Source of the DNA: an uncultured Acidimicrobiaceae bacterium
GTDB taxonomy: Bacteria > Actinomycetota > Acidimicrobiia > Spongiisociales > SHLN01
Direction of reading: 5' to 3'
DNA length: 60,640 nt
Assembly (NCBI GenBank): GCA_947259275.1
Contig: CAMYMH010000026.1
Location: 1 to 60,640 of the forward strand
A program made the position numbers and the translations under genes. This document shows, in pieces, positions 10,401-17,476 of this stretch (within the stretch, counting starts at the first letter, position 1; each line of letters begins with the position of its first letter). The notes under the pieces are model-generated. The model was not told the origin of the DNA. It made no database searches and saw nothing but the letters and a program-made list of their open reading frames with translations.

Positions 10401-10758
10401 CAGGGTCGTCTTCGCGCGCCTCCTCAGTTCCCCACAGCCCCATGACGGCGTCGCCGATGTGCTTATCGATCCGGCCGTCGAACTCGGTGATCGCCTTGTC
10501 TAGTCCGTCCCAGAGGAGGTTGACCGAGTCGGCCAGATCCTCGACGTCCATGTCCTCGCTGGCGCTCGTGAAGCCGGACACATCGGCGAACAACACGGTG
10601 ACCTGCTTGCGCCGCTTCTCGCCGACCGCAACACCGTCGAGCACATCGATCCGGGCCTGCAGCGTGCCGATGGTGGCATCGACGACGTCGTCGCTTACGA
10701 CCCCGCGCAAGCCCTCCTGCGCCTCGATAGCCAGCTCGAGTTGTTTGCGCTCGTCCAT
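7456..10758 (-). CDS. class III adenylate/guanylate cyclase with AAA ATPase and TPR domains
   Basis: 1100-residue cytoplasmic signalling protein. Residues about 50-225 form a class III nucleotide cyclase with both metal-binding aspartates (FADVSGFT, Asp59; HIGDAVMG, Asp103) and the IGSTVNTAARLE transition-state Asn/Arg, so it looks catalytically competent. An ATPase follows, with Walker A GDAGIGKS (275-282) and Walker B LLLEDVHW (406-413), then a long alpha-helical TPR region with recurring GRALLNLGEVARLRGDFEQAE units. This three-part layout is common in actinobacteria and mycobacteria. It probably makes cAMP in response to protein or ligand signals sensed by the ATPase/TPR part. ATP versus GTP preference cannot be read off. 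Confidence 0.9.
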   Translation of the reverse strand: MDERKQLELAIEAQEGLRGVVSDDVVDATIGTLQARIDVLDGVAVGEKRRKQVTVLFADVSGFTSASEDMDVEDLADSVNLLWDGLDKAITEFDGRIDKHIGDAVMGLWGTEEAREDDPEQAIRAALAMHEHAEELAKAGHAFPIRIGINTGPVVLGEMGTTGEYTAIGSTVNTAARLESAAPVGGILVSHDTYRHVRGVFSVQLQPPLTVKGVSDPLRTYVVNGVRPRAFRLQTRGVEGVETRMIGREAELEQLQDSFGWSIENQRLWLVEIVGDAGIGKSRLLYEFEDWLRVQPKENRLFMARADRPHQGVPYALTRDIFLTRFEAADNDPPDVVLSKLEAGVAHFLGESSREQAHLIGHLVGLDLSQSDVLGGIIEDAKQLHDRALLAVTQLFTAVSRGAPVVLLLEDVHWADQASMQLILHIAESCTEIPMLIVALARPSLFEHLPGWGDDVPSLTRLNLTRLTDDESGRLLDEVLQKVLHIPEAVRSQIVDNVDGNPFYVEELVKMLIEDEVIITGDDEWHMERSRITDLQVPATLTGVLQARLDRLPSRERDTMERASVVGRIFWDGSIPPSEVAGHRQPRSDAARELPQILTALRAKELIRENDTPDFAGTEEYIFKHAILHDVTYEGVLKSLRRSYHAWVAQWLAGRPEISAHPAMIAHHYELAELPGEAAHWYAEAAPRAQARYANDEAIDYYRKALRPETLDSPTRMTLSGGLADVLLLQARYDEALTVTESMLEHAQSTGDLVGQARALQTESAAHTRLGNNREALQTAQAAESRLRESGSFSPVELADVLRRVGGAYLRLGHMEQARTFGEEALELATEANHGRALRGILSLLGAHDLAVGQLTGAAKYFERGLEVTRALGDRIGEGRALLNLGEVARLRGDFEQAEAVSRQALSIQREMGDRDQQALTMSNIGAAYVGQEDYPRAISQLIEAGSEFTAAGAAEHISETCRLLAEAYLGSGEMKEALAEAQQALTHAMSVENPGHVGQAWRVFGKIAANLGHPIEVDWEGSVEPRDAVTCFRLSGAIFAEAGMETDRALALWDWASYELKHGDVEQGEARWGEARQILQDLGLNLYLARMDGERPPPA

Positions 10759-10867
10759 GCGTTGTTGCCGGTTGGTTGTGCGCAGCCTAAGAGAGTCGCC
10801 TACGACTCAGGCGCTAGCAAACACCGATGGTTGTGAAAAGGAGATGCTCCTCCGCAGTCTGGGCTGG

Positions 10868-11098
10868 CTAGCTGCCGGGGCCACCCTCGATCGACGAGCC
10901 CTCAATCGACGAGCCCTCAATCGACGAGCCCTCAATCGACGAGCCCTCAATCGACGAGCCCTCAATCGAGGAGCCCTCAATCGAGGAGCCCCGAGTCGAG
11001 GCAACGTTTGCCAGGTGGCCGGCCGAAGCCTCATGCCGACCCCGGTCTTTGTTGGGAACGTCCGTGTCGCACGCATCGCAGTGATAAGTCTTTGCCAT
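10868..11098 (-). CDS. small zinc-finger-like protein with SSIEG repeats
   Basis: 76-residue protein starting at ATG 11098 behind a strong GGGAGGA site. Residues 6-30 (YHCDACDTDV...GRHEASAGH) have the spacing C-x2-C-x11-H-x5-H, like a C2H2/U1-type zinc finger. The second half is seven copies of SSIEG encoded by a 15-bp tandem repeat, ending GPGS. I know of no named family. The clean ribosome site, metal-ligand pattern and frame-preserving repeat argue that it is real, but the high-GC repeat is also open in other frames. It is divergent to the DUF488 gene, with starts 12 bp apart. Confidence 0.5.
   Translation of the reverse strand: MAKTYHCDACDTDVPNKDRGRHEASAGHLANVASTRGSSIEGSSIEGSSIEGSSIEGSSIEGSSIEGSSIEGGPGS
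10891..10995. repeat. 15-bp tandem repeat, seven copies
   Basis: Seven head-to-tail units of TCGACGAGCCCTCAA. Units 1-5 are identical, unit 6 has one change and unit 7 has four changes. The unit is a multiple of three and encodes SSIEG on the minus strand, so copy-number change would lengthen or shorten the protein without a frameshift. Confidence 0.9.
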
Positions 11099-11110
11099 TA
11101 GTCCTCCCTC

Positions 11111-11617
11111 ATGGCTGATCCTGAGTCAGACCCTACTCACCTCGAACCACCGGATGCTCCGGCACCACAGGCGCTTGGAAGGATCATCCTCCACTTATCA
11201 CCAAGGTACCGGAACGGGTTGACGGCGTCGGCAGAAATCGTGTTGGATGGCTCCGTGTCCGACATCCGCACCAAACGAGTATGGGACCCGCACGAGCCGG
11301 GTGACGGAGCCCGATTCCTGGTCGACGGTCGTTGGCCTCCGGGAGTTCGACATGACTCACTGCGCATCGTCCGGTGGGTACGCGAAGCGGCCCCGAGTGG
11401 CAAGCTCATGAGGTGGTTCCGGCGGAGTCCCGGCAAATGGCGTGAGTTCAAGGAGCGCTATTCCTCGGAGCTCGACGACAACCCACAGGGGTGGGAGCCC
11501 ATCGCCCGACAGGCGCGGCTCGGGCCGGTGACGCTGATCTATGCCATGAGAGACCGGCGGCACAACAACGCAGTAGCCCTCGCCGAGTACTTGACTGATC
11601 GGATCAGTGCCGGCTGA
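11111..11617 (+). CDS. DUF488 family protein
   Basis: 168-residue protein. Its core matches DUF488 (IRTKRVWDPHEPGDGARFLVDGRWPPGV, then RWFRRSPGKWREFKERYSSEL), a family of unknown biochemical function. Usual members are about 115-120 residues, so this one has an extra 45-50 residue N-terminal segment (PESDPTHLEPPDAPAPQALGRIIL...), which may be real or reflect a start further upstream than the true one. No Shine-Dalgarno sequence precedes the ATG. It overlaps the stop of the convergent uridine kinase gene by 14 bp. Confidence 0.8.
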   Translation: MADPESDPTHLEPPDAPAPQALGRIILHLSPRYRNGLTASAEIVLDGSVSDIRTKRVWDPHEPGDGARFLVDGRWPPGVRHDSLRIVRWVREAAPSGKLMRWFRRSPGKWREFKERYSSELDDNPQGWEPIARQARLGPVTLIYAMRDRRHNNAVALAEYLTDRISAG

Positions 11618-12263
11618 GGTAGTCGCGAATCATCGAGATGACGGTCGCCACCGCTCCCGGGTTATAGCCCTCGGGAATGATCATGTCGGCGTGGCGTTTG
11701 GACGGCTCAACGAACTGCAGGTGCATGGGTCGGACGGTAGCCAGATACTGCTCGATCACGGACTCCGGCGAGCGGCCCCGCTCCTTGATGTCGCGCTGAA
11801 TGCGGCGCACGAATCGGAGGTCGGCATCGGTGTCGACGAAGATCTTCAGATCCATGAGGTCGCGCAGAGCCGGCTCGGCCAACACCAGGATTCCCTCGAC
11901 CACGATGACGGCGGCGGGCTCGACCCGTACCTTTTGCTCGGTGCGCAGGTGGACCGCATAGTCGTAGATCGGCTTGTCAACTGCCTCACCCGCCCGCAGC
12001 TTGCGGAGATGATCGATCATCAGGTCGGTCTCGAATGCGTCCGGATGGTCGAAGTTCTGCTCAGCCCGCTCTTCGAAGGGAAGCGGGCGCAGGTCCCGGT
12101 AGTAGGCGTCGTGCTCGAGGAAGGCAACCCGCTCGCCGTCCAAAGCGTGGACAATTGCCTCCGCCACTGTGGTCTTCCCGCTGCCGGTCCCGCCCGCCAA
12201 CCCGATCACGAGCTTGGCGTCGAGGCCGGGGGCCGGCCAGTCCTCGTGCAGGGTCTGATCCAT
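11604..12263 (-). CDS. udk: uridine kinase
   Basis: 219-residue cytoplasmic P-loop kinase that phosphorylates uridine/cytidine to the monophosphate in pyrimidine salvage. Visible are Walker A GLAGGTGSGKTT (21-32), EHDAYYRD, the NFDHPDAFETDLM substrate segment, PIYDYAVHLR and EGILVLAEPALRDLMDLKIFVDTDADLRFVRRIQRD. Length is typical. I chose ATG 12263 because the codons upstream have no similarity and the family starts near LVIGLAGG; a GAGGAG site sits just before it. The protein closely fits udk, and broader PRK/Udk-type kinases are the only alternative. Confidence 0.92.
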   Translation of the reverse strand: MDQTLHEDWPAPGLDAKLVIGLAGGTGSGKTTVAEAIVHALDGERVAFLEHDAYYRDLRPLPFEERAEQNFDHPDAFETDLMIDHLRKLRAGEAVDKPIYDYAVHLRTEQKVRVEPAAVIVVEGILVLAEPALRDLMDLKIFVDTDADLRFVRRIQRDIKERGRSPESVIEQYLATVRPMHLQFVEPSKRHADMIIPEGYNPGAVATVISMIRDYLSRH

Positions 12264-12365
12264 GCTCCTCAGGTTACGGGATACCGACCCATCCGTTGCC
12301 CCGACGCCCGTGACTCTGCCAACATGGATTAAGGAGAACCAGGCTCGCCTGGGCCGGTTTGACAT

Positions 12366-12755
12366 ATGATGACTGAACCGATGGAACACCTGGAACCAAC
12401 CACCCGCGTCGAGAAGCCATGGGGTTGGGAGTTGTGGTGGACGGTGACCGAGCGCTATGTCGGCAAGGTCATCTTCATCAATGCCGGCCGGCGACTATCG
12501 CTGCAATACCACAACCAAAAGGACGAGTCGATCTTCGTCGTCGAAGGTGAGATGATCCTCCATCTGGAGAATGCCGACGGGGAGATTGAACCGATCGAGC
12601 TCCGCTCCGGCGACTTCCGCCGGGTCCCTGTTGGCAGGCGCCATCGGTTTGAGGCCCGTACCGATACCAAGCTGATCGAAGTTTCGACGCCCGAACTCGA
12701 CGATGTGGTCCGCCTCGCCGATGACTTCGGCCGGGAAGGCACCTCGAAGCCGTAA
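12366..12755 (+). CDS. cupin, mannose-6-phosphate isomerase C-terminal type
   Basis: 129-residue single-domain cupin. RVEKPWGWELWW, GRRLSLQYHNQKDESIFVVEGEM and the second motif around GDFRRVPVGRRHRFEA match the stand-alone mannose-6-phosphate isomerase type II (ManC C-terminal) cupins. These bind a divalent metal through His/Glu residues; many are isomerases or sugar-binding proteins of unproven activity. Starts are ambiguous: ATG at 12366, 12369 and 12381 are in frame. A TATGAT box at 12365-12370 would favour the last one as a near-leaderless start. No sugar-nucleotide genes are adjacent. Confidence 0.82.
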   Translation: MMTEPMEHLEPTTRVEKPWGWELWWTVTERYVGKVIFINAGRRLSLQYHNQKDESIFVVEGEMILHLENADGEIEPIELRSGDFRRVPVGRRHRFEARTDTKLIEVSTPELDDVVRLADDFGREGTSKP

Positions 12756-12761
12756 GGGCCG

Positions 12762-13643
12762 CTATCTACCGAGCGCTTGGGCAACAGTCGAAACCGCCCG
12801 CGAATAATCGCCGTCGGCCGGAAACAACAGACTGCGCCCGGCGACGATGCCGCGCGTCTGGGGCAGGGCCAGCGCGGTCCGCCAGCGGACCACCGCCTCG
12901 TCTGGTTCCTCACCGGGATCTCCCCCCACCACCAGTACCGGCATCGAGGTCGCCGCCAGCACCTGGGCCATGTTGCGCACCATCGGGACCTTGAGCCAGG
13001 TATAGGCCGAGACCGCACCGAGCCCACTCGCCACCGACAGCGATCGAATGAGGAGCTCCGGATCGTTCGAAACCCGGGCTCGGCCTGCGTCCCGGTAGAC
13101 CGGCAACGGCTCGATGACGGCAATCCTTTGGATCCGAGCCAGCTCACCGACGGCCCGCGCGCAGCCGGCGATGGCGTCGTTGGTGCTGGGGTCTTTCCAA
13201 TCGAGGCGGAGCGTCAGCTTGCCGCCATCGAGGTTGCCGCTTGCGATCGCGTCGGCGTCGAAGCTCGTGAAGCGCTCATCGACTTCCCAGGTGGAGCCCG
13301 CCAGCCCGCTGCGGTTCATTGACCCGACGAGCAGCTTGTCGTGCACGGCGCCAAGCAGCAGCAGGTCGTCGGCGATGTCGGGGGTTGCGACGACGCCGTC
13401 GACGGCGGGATGTTCGAGAACGGCCACCAGCCGATCGAGGAGCTTCCTCCGGTCCCCGAGTGCCACCGGGTTCGCCCCCACCTGGAGGTTGGCCCGGGCG
13501 GCATCGTCGGCGGTGATGAGGAACAGACCGCGACCATCGTCGAACTGATCGCGACGCTTGCGGCCCCTGGCCAACTCGGCCAGCGCCTCCGGTCGTCTAG
13601 CTCGTGTCTCGACGAGGTCGGCAAACTGCCGATCGGAGATCAT
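12762..13643 (-). CDS. Cgl0159 family (beta/alpha)8 aldolase-like protein
   Basis: 293-residue TIM-barrel protein of the Cgl0159 family, often called deoxyribose-phosphate-aldolase-like and found in actinobacterial inositol/sugar catabolism clusters. The diagnostic C-terminal half is intact: NDPELLIRSLSVASGLGAVSAYTWLKVP, then MPVLVVGGDPGEEPDEAV and RGIVAGRSLLFP. The N-terminal ADDAARANLQVG region also fits. I chose ATG 13643 (MISDRQFADL), since family proteins start about there and the longer frame is unrelated sequence. No inositol genes are nearby; two LacI regulators start about 0.9 kb away, so sugar-linked control is possible but unproven. Confidence 0.82.
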   Translation of the reverse strand: MISDRQFADLVETRARRPEALAELARGRKRRDQFDDGRGLFLITADDAARANLQVGANPVALGDRRKLLDRLVAVLEHPAVDGVVATPDIADDLLLLGAVHDKLLVGSMNRSGLAGSTWEVDERFTSFDADAIASGNLDGGKLTLRLDWKDPSTNDAIAGCARAVGELARIQRIAVIEPLPVYRDAGRARVSNDPELLIRSLSVASGLGAVSAYTWLKVPMVRNMAQVLAATSMPVLVVGGDPGEEPDEAVVRWRTALALPQTRGIVAGRSLLFPADGDYSRAVSTVAQALGR

Positions 13644-13810
13644 GTCGTCTTTCAGGTCGATGATCGCACTGCCAATTCTGCCAGATTCCCTGAGGTCACG
13701 CTGAGCGGTCAGCTCAACCACAGACACAAGGAATGGAACCTGAGGCCGATAAGCACCGTCATAGGACCAACGCCCCGTATGCTCGGCGGCGGTCGCCAAC
13801 AGGAGGGCTC

Positions 13811-14461
13811 ATGAAACGGATCATCCCACTCGCTGCCGTACTCGCACTCATCGCTGCCGGATGCGGCGGCGGCGGCTCGGCCGACACAACCGTTACCACG
13901 GTTCCTGCCACCACAACCACCGCCGCGCCCGCTACCACGACCACCACCGTGGCGGTGACCACGACCTCGTCGACGACGACCACGCTGCCCGTCAACCCGA
14001 ACCTGAGCAGCAGCGACACGGTTACCACAGGCGGGCTGGGGCCGGTCAGGATCGGCATGAATCCGCAGGAGGCCAACATCGCCGCCGGATACGGACTGGC
14101 GCTTGATTTCATCGATGACGCGTGCTACTACCTGCTGGCCGAGCCGGTGTTGGACAGTGTCGGCTTCATGGTGGCCGACGGCACCATCGCCCGGGTCGAT
14201 ATCTTCGCCGGGAGCAATATCACGACCCGGTCCGGCGCCCGGATCGGGATGACGGAGTCAGATATAATCAACCTCTTCGGTGACAAGATCCAGACCTCGA
14301 CTCATCCGTACGACCCGGATGGCAAGTACCTCACATTTGTTCCGGTTGACGAGCAAGACAAGAACTTCCGGGTGATCTTCGAGACCGACGGGAACGGCAT
14401 CGTCACCTCCTATCGGGCCGGTCGGCTCCCGGAGGTGGGATGGATTGAGGGCTGTCTGTAA
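13811..14461 (+). CDS. Thr-rich lipoprotein of unknown function
   Basis: 216-residue lipoprotein: signal peptide MKRIIPLAAVLALIAAGC with lipidated Cys18, then a Thr-rich linker (about 26-60), then a compact domain (LGPVRIGMNPQEANIAAG...ARIGMTESDIINLFGDKIQTS...) of a type seen in many actinobacterial lipoproteins but with no function known to me. The start is fixed by AGGAGGG directly upstream. The repeated R-I-G-M-[TN] motifs around residues 77 and 148 suggest two related halves. It lies divergent to the Cgl0159 gene. Confidence 0.75.
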   Translation: MKRIIPLAAVLALIAAGCGGGGSADTTVTTVPATTTTAAPATTTTTVAVTTTSSTTTTLPVNPNLSSSDTVTTGGLGPVRIGMNPQEANIAAGYGLALDFIDDACYYLLAEPVLDSVGFMVADGTIARVDIFAGSNITTRSGARIGMTESDIINLFGDKIQTSTHPYDPDGKYLTFVPVDEQDKNFRVIFETDGNGIVTSYRAGRLPEVGWIEGCL

Positions 14462-14571
14462 GTAGATCGCACCACCGACCAAGGACCAACTGCCCTAATA
14501 CCTGGGACTGCCTTCTGCTACGGTTGGGCCACATATCCGAGGGGATCAGATGGTATCCGTGGTAGGCCGCG

Positions 14572-15588
14572 ATGGTTGAGCTGCCCTCCGCGGGGCGGCG
14601 GCCGACCATCCGGGACGTCGCCGAGCGCGCCGGAGTTTCCAAATCACTCGTCTCGCTGGTGCTGCATGACTCACCCAAGGTGAGCGACAGATCTCGCGCC
14701 GCCATTCTGGAAGCGATCGATGAGCTGGGGTATCGGCCTAGCGCCGCAGCCCGCAGCCTCGTCAGCGGGCGGGCGAACGCCATCGGTGTGATCATCGGCG
14801 ACCCTCACCGCGACTCCCATCCCTCGGTGATGGACGGGATTCACACGTCAACCGCGGCGGCCGGCCTGAAGCCCCTCATCATGTTCGGCGAGCGCGAGCC
14901 AGAACGAGAGCAAGTGATTGTCGACACGTTCCTCGAACTGCGGGTCGACGCCATCATCTTGCTCGGGTCCGTCTTGCCGGTCGACCGGATCAATGCGCTC
15001 GGCAAGCAACTTCCCGTTGCCGTGGTCGGCCGGCGCATGTCTCCCGATGCGGTGGATGTGATCGCGGCCGACAGCCGGGCCGGAGCCACCCTGGCCATCG
15101 AGCATCTCATAGGGCTGGGGCATCGGCACATCGCGCACATCGATGCCACCATGTCGAAAGCCGAGCCCGAGTGCCTGGCCGGATACCGGGCAACGATGCA
15201 GGCGCACAACCTCCCTGTCAACGTGGTACCGGGCAGCCTGCTGCAGGAGGGGGGTGAATCCGGAGCTGGGTTGCTACTCGAGCAGGATGAGTTTCCCACC
15301 GCGGTGTTTGCCGCCAGTGACCTCTCGGCGCTCGGAGCGCGCGATGTCATGCGGGAGGCCGGATTCTCGATCCCGGATCAAGTGTCTCTGGTCGGTTACG
15401 GCGACTCCCCATTCGCCAGGTTGCACGAAATCGAGCTGACCAGCATTCGCGACCCGAACGAGGCGATCGGTATCTACGCCGCCGAGGTGCTGACCAACCG
15501 AATTCTCGACCCGAACCAACCGCCGAGTGATTGGATCGCCGAACCCGAGCTCGTGGTTCGAAGCTCGACCGGACCACCTCCCGCCTGA
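14572..15588 (+). CDS. LacI family transcriptional regulator
   Basis: 338-residue repressor-type regulator. An N-terminal LacI helix-turn-helix (TIRDVAERAGVSKSLVSLVLHD, hinge GYRPSAAARSLVSGRANAIGVI) is followed by a periplasmic-binding-protein-like sensor (LGHRHIAHID..., TAVFAASDLSALGARDVMREAGFSIPDQVSLVGYGDSPFA). It would bind an operator and a sugar-like effector. No transporter or sugar operon is adjacent, so the target is unknown. A paralogue with a nearly identical DNA-recognition segment follows 169 bp downstream, suggesting tandem duplication and possibly overlapping operators. Confidence 0.93.
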   Translation: MVELPSAGRRPTIRDVAERAGVSKSLVSLVLHDSPKVSDRSRAAILEAIDELGYRPSAAARSLVSGRANAIGVIIGDPHRDSHPSVMDGIHTSTAAAGLKPLIMFGEREPEREQVIVDTFLELRVDAIILLGSVLPVDRINALGKQLPVAVVGRRMSPDAVDVIAADSRAGATLAIEHLIGLGHRHIAHIDATMSKAEPECLAGYRATMQAHNLPVNVVPGSLLQEGGESGAGLLLEQDEFPTAVFAASDLSALGARDVMREAGFSIPDQVSLVGYGDSPFARLHEIELTSIRDPNEAIGIYAAEVLTNRILDPNQPPSDWIAEPELVVRSSTGPPPA

Positions 15589-15659
15589 GGCGCGCCATAC
15601 CGGTCGCAGCCTCAGGCAAGGAACTCCTTCCAGGTTACGGATAATTTCCTAATTGCTGG

Positions 15660-15665
15660 TACACT
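15660..15665 (+). promoter_or_regulatory. candidate -10 box upstream of second LacI gene
   Basis: TACACT at this position, about 93 bp before the second LacI gene and just upstream of a ribosome site for a short upstream reading frame. No convincing -35 hexamer is present at 17 bp (TTACGG is 19 bp away). Read as a likely promoter only. Confidence 0.3.
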
Positions 15666-15681
15666 GCACGCGAGGAGAGCA

Positions 15682-15774
15682 GTGAACAGAACTACGGCAC
15701 CGGCGATGTCGTCCTGTGGGCAACAGGATCCGCACATCAGGATGGCCGGGGAGAACCATGCCGGAGTCCGATAG
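15682..15774 (+). CDS. possible 30-residue leader ORF overlapping lacI-2
   Basis: A GTG-initiated reading frame (VNRTTAPAMSSCGQQ...) with a GAGGAG site starting 10 bases upstream of its start, placed right after the candidate TACACT promoter. It ends 17 bases inside the second LacI gene in a different frame. Such overlap could couple translation of the regulator to the leader. It is short and could be chance in GC-rich DNA. Confidence 0.2.
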   Translation: MNRTTAPAMSSCGQQDPHIRMAGENHAGVR

Positions 15775-16786
15775 CCCGCCCGAACGACGGCGCCCACCGA
15801 CGATTCGCGATGTCGCCAAACATGCTGGAGTTTCCAAATCGCTGGTGTCCCTGGTCTTGCGTGATCCATCCCGGGTGAGTGAAAAGTCAAGGGCCGCCGT
15901 AAAGGACGCGATTGACGAGCTGGGTTACCGCCCGAGTGCGTTGGCGCGAAGTCTCGTCAGCCAAAACTCCGGCCTGCTCGGGATCATCACATCGAATGCC
16001 CATGACACCTTCTACGCCGACGTGCTCGAGGGCGTCTCGTCGTACATCAATGCCAGCGAGCGCGCCCTGATGCCGCTCATATTGCACGGCAACCATGAAG
16101 AGGCATCCGAGTCACTAGCGGCCACTCGCTTCCTCGAGCTCCGGGTCGAAGCGCTCATGCTCATGGGGTCAGCGCTTTCTGATGCCGCAATCGAACGCTA
16201 CGGCCGAGAGGTGCCGGCGGCGACAGTTGGACGATGGGTGGAGGGCGAGACCATCGACGTGGTCGTCAACGATGACCGCCGTGGCGGTGAGCTAGCCGCC
16301 AAGTATTTGCTCGATCTGGGGCATCGTCGCGTCGCCCACATCACCGGCGGAACCGGCAATGGTGCCAAGGAACGAGCGGCCAGTTTTCGCCGCACGTTCG
16401 AGGAGGCCGGCTGCCGGCCGACGATAGTGCCCGGCACCTACCTACAGGCGGGTGGTGCCGATGGAACTCGCCGGCTGCTCGAGACGCTCGACCAGCCGCC
16501 CACCGCCATCTTCGCAGCCAACGACCTCGCCGCCATCGGCACCATCGACGTTCTCCGCCGGGCCGGTTATCGAGTTCCCGAGGATGTTTCCGTCATGGGT
16601 TATGACGACATAGCCCTGGCTGCTCTTCACGCGATTGACCTCACCACCATCAACCAGCCGGCGAGGCAGATGGGAGAAACCGCCGCCCGGCTTGTCTGCG
16701 AGCGAGTCAACAGCGGGAGTCGGGAGGGGCAGCGGGTGCTGATTGAGCCGGCCCTGGTGGTTCGCTCAACTACCCAGCCGGTCTAG
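15758..16786 (+). CDS. LacI family transcriptional regulator (paralogue)
   Basis: 342-residue regulator with the same build as its upstream neighbour: helix-turn-helix TIRDVAKHAGVSKSLVSLVLRD, hinge GYRPSALARSLVS, then an effector domain containing LGHRRVAHITGG, AIFAANDLAAIGTIDVLRRAGYRVPEDVSVMGYDDIALA. ATG 15758 follows GGGGAGA and starts in register with the paralogue. Its recognition helix is almost the same as the first copy's (AGVSKSLVSLVL), so both may bind similar operators while sensing different ligands. It ends 4 bp into the convergent small gene. Confidence 0.93.
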   Translation: MPESDSPPERRRPPTIRDVAKHAGVSKSLVSLVLRDPSRVSEKSRAAVKDAIDELGYRPSALARSLVSQNSGLLGIITSNAHDTFYADVLEGVSSYINASERALMPLILHGNHEEASESLAATRFLELRVEALMLMGSALSDAAIERYGREVPAATVGRWVEGETIDVVVNDDRRGGELAAKYLLDLGHRRVAHITGGTGNGAKERAASFRRTFEEAGCRPTIVPGTYLQAGGADGTRRLLETLDQPPTAIFAANDLAAIGTIDVLRRAGYRVPEDVSVMGYDDIALAALHAIDLTTINQPARQMGETAARLVCERVNSGSREGQRVLIEPALVVRSTTQPV

Positions 16787-17064
16787 CCGAAGCTGGCAAT
16801 CGCCCGATCGAGCAGATCGGAGAGCCCGGCTCGACGCGTTCGGGCAACCTGGAGCAGACGAGGCTCGAATCCAGCCAGTTCCAGCGTCGTCGGGTCGGCG
16901 TCGATCACTCCCGCCCCGGCTGCCGCGGCCTGGTCGCGGGCGTCCTTCAGATGGTCGATGTTGCCCTGGGCGTAAGTGATGAGATCCTCGATGGCGTCGC
17001 CGGTCGGGATCTCAGCTTCGACGAGAACGTATGCTCGATGGAGCAGACGATTGCCCATATCCAT
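16783..17064 (-). CDS. hypothetical small protein
   Basis: 93-residue, mostly helical protein (MDMGNRLLHRAYVLVEAEIPTGDAIEDLITYAQG...) of no family known to me. A purine-rich AGGGGGG site sits just before the ATG. The composition is that of a soluble protein with Ala-rich helices. Its stop overlaps the end of the LacI gene by 4 bp in a convergent arrangement. It could be a genuine orphan. Confidence 0.5.
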   Translation of the reverse strand: MDMGNRLLHRAYVLVEAEIPTGDAIEDLITYAQGNIDHLKDARDQAAAAGAGVIDADPTTLELAGFEPRLLQVARTRRAGLSDLLDRAIASFG

Positions 17065-17110
17065 GCCCCCCTATCGGTAGGTTGAGGCGATTTCTGGAGC
17101 AATGGGCAGG

Positions 17111-17166
17111 CATCCGGCATCCGGCATCCGGCATCCGGCATCCGGCATCAGGCATCAGGCATCAGG
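17111..17166. repeat. heptamer tandem repeat (CATCCGG x5, CATCAGG x3)
   Basis: Eight uninterrupted 7-bp units, the first five CATCCGG and the last three CATCAGG. Heptamer arrays of other sequences occur at 33986, 35246 and 43331, so this belongs to a pattern in the window. Confidence 0.92.
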
Positions 17167-17252
17167 CAAGGCCCGTTACCCGTTACCCGATCAGACTGGC
17201 TGCCAGCTACCAGTCTGCCAGCTACCAGCCAAGGGTGTTGCCCGTCATTGGG

Positions 17253-17475
17253 GTTTCGCTGGGCCTGGCGCCGGCGGCGCCGGCCGTCCCTCGTCTCAGA
17301 TTCGGCGGCAGCACTCGCATTTCTCCGCCCTGGTCACGCACCAGAAATGACGCGGCGAAGAAATCGAAAAGAAGCATGTTTCGCTGGGCCTGGCGCCGGC
17401 GGCGCCGGCCGTCCCTCGTCTCAGATTCGGCGGCAGCACTCGCATTTCTTCGCCCTGGTTGCGCGCCAGACATGA
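17253..17475. repeat. two tandem copies of a ~125-bp palindrome-bearing element
   Basis: Copy A begins at 17253 and copy B at 17378; the first 70 or so bases are practically identical (GTTTCGCTGGGCCTGG...). Each has the core GGCGCCGGCGGCGCC (17267-17281 and 17392-17406) flanked by GGCC on both sides, able to form a strong stem with a 3-base loop. A third, diverged copy lies inverted at about 27250-27380. No transposase is inside, so this looks like a REP/MITE-type non-coding repeat. Confidence 0.8.
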
Positions 17476-17476
17476 C

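Larger units (their letters stand above)
17065..17476. other. repeat-rich non-coding gap
   Basis: 412 bp without a credible gene. It holds, in order, an eight-unit heptamer array (17111-17166), CCCGTTA twice (17172-17185), a repeated CTGCCAGCTACCAG block (about 17200-17228), and two tandem copies of a palindrome-bearing element (17253-17475). Open frames here are products of the repeats. Confidence 0.7.

Noticed and set aside
17111..17166. CRISPR array
   Set aside because: Units are seven bases without unique spacers, and no cas genes are nearby.
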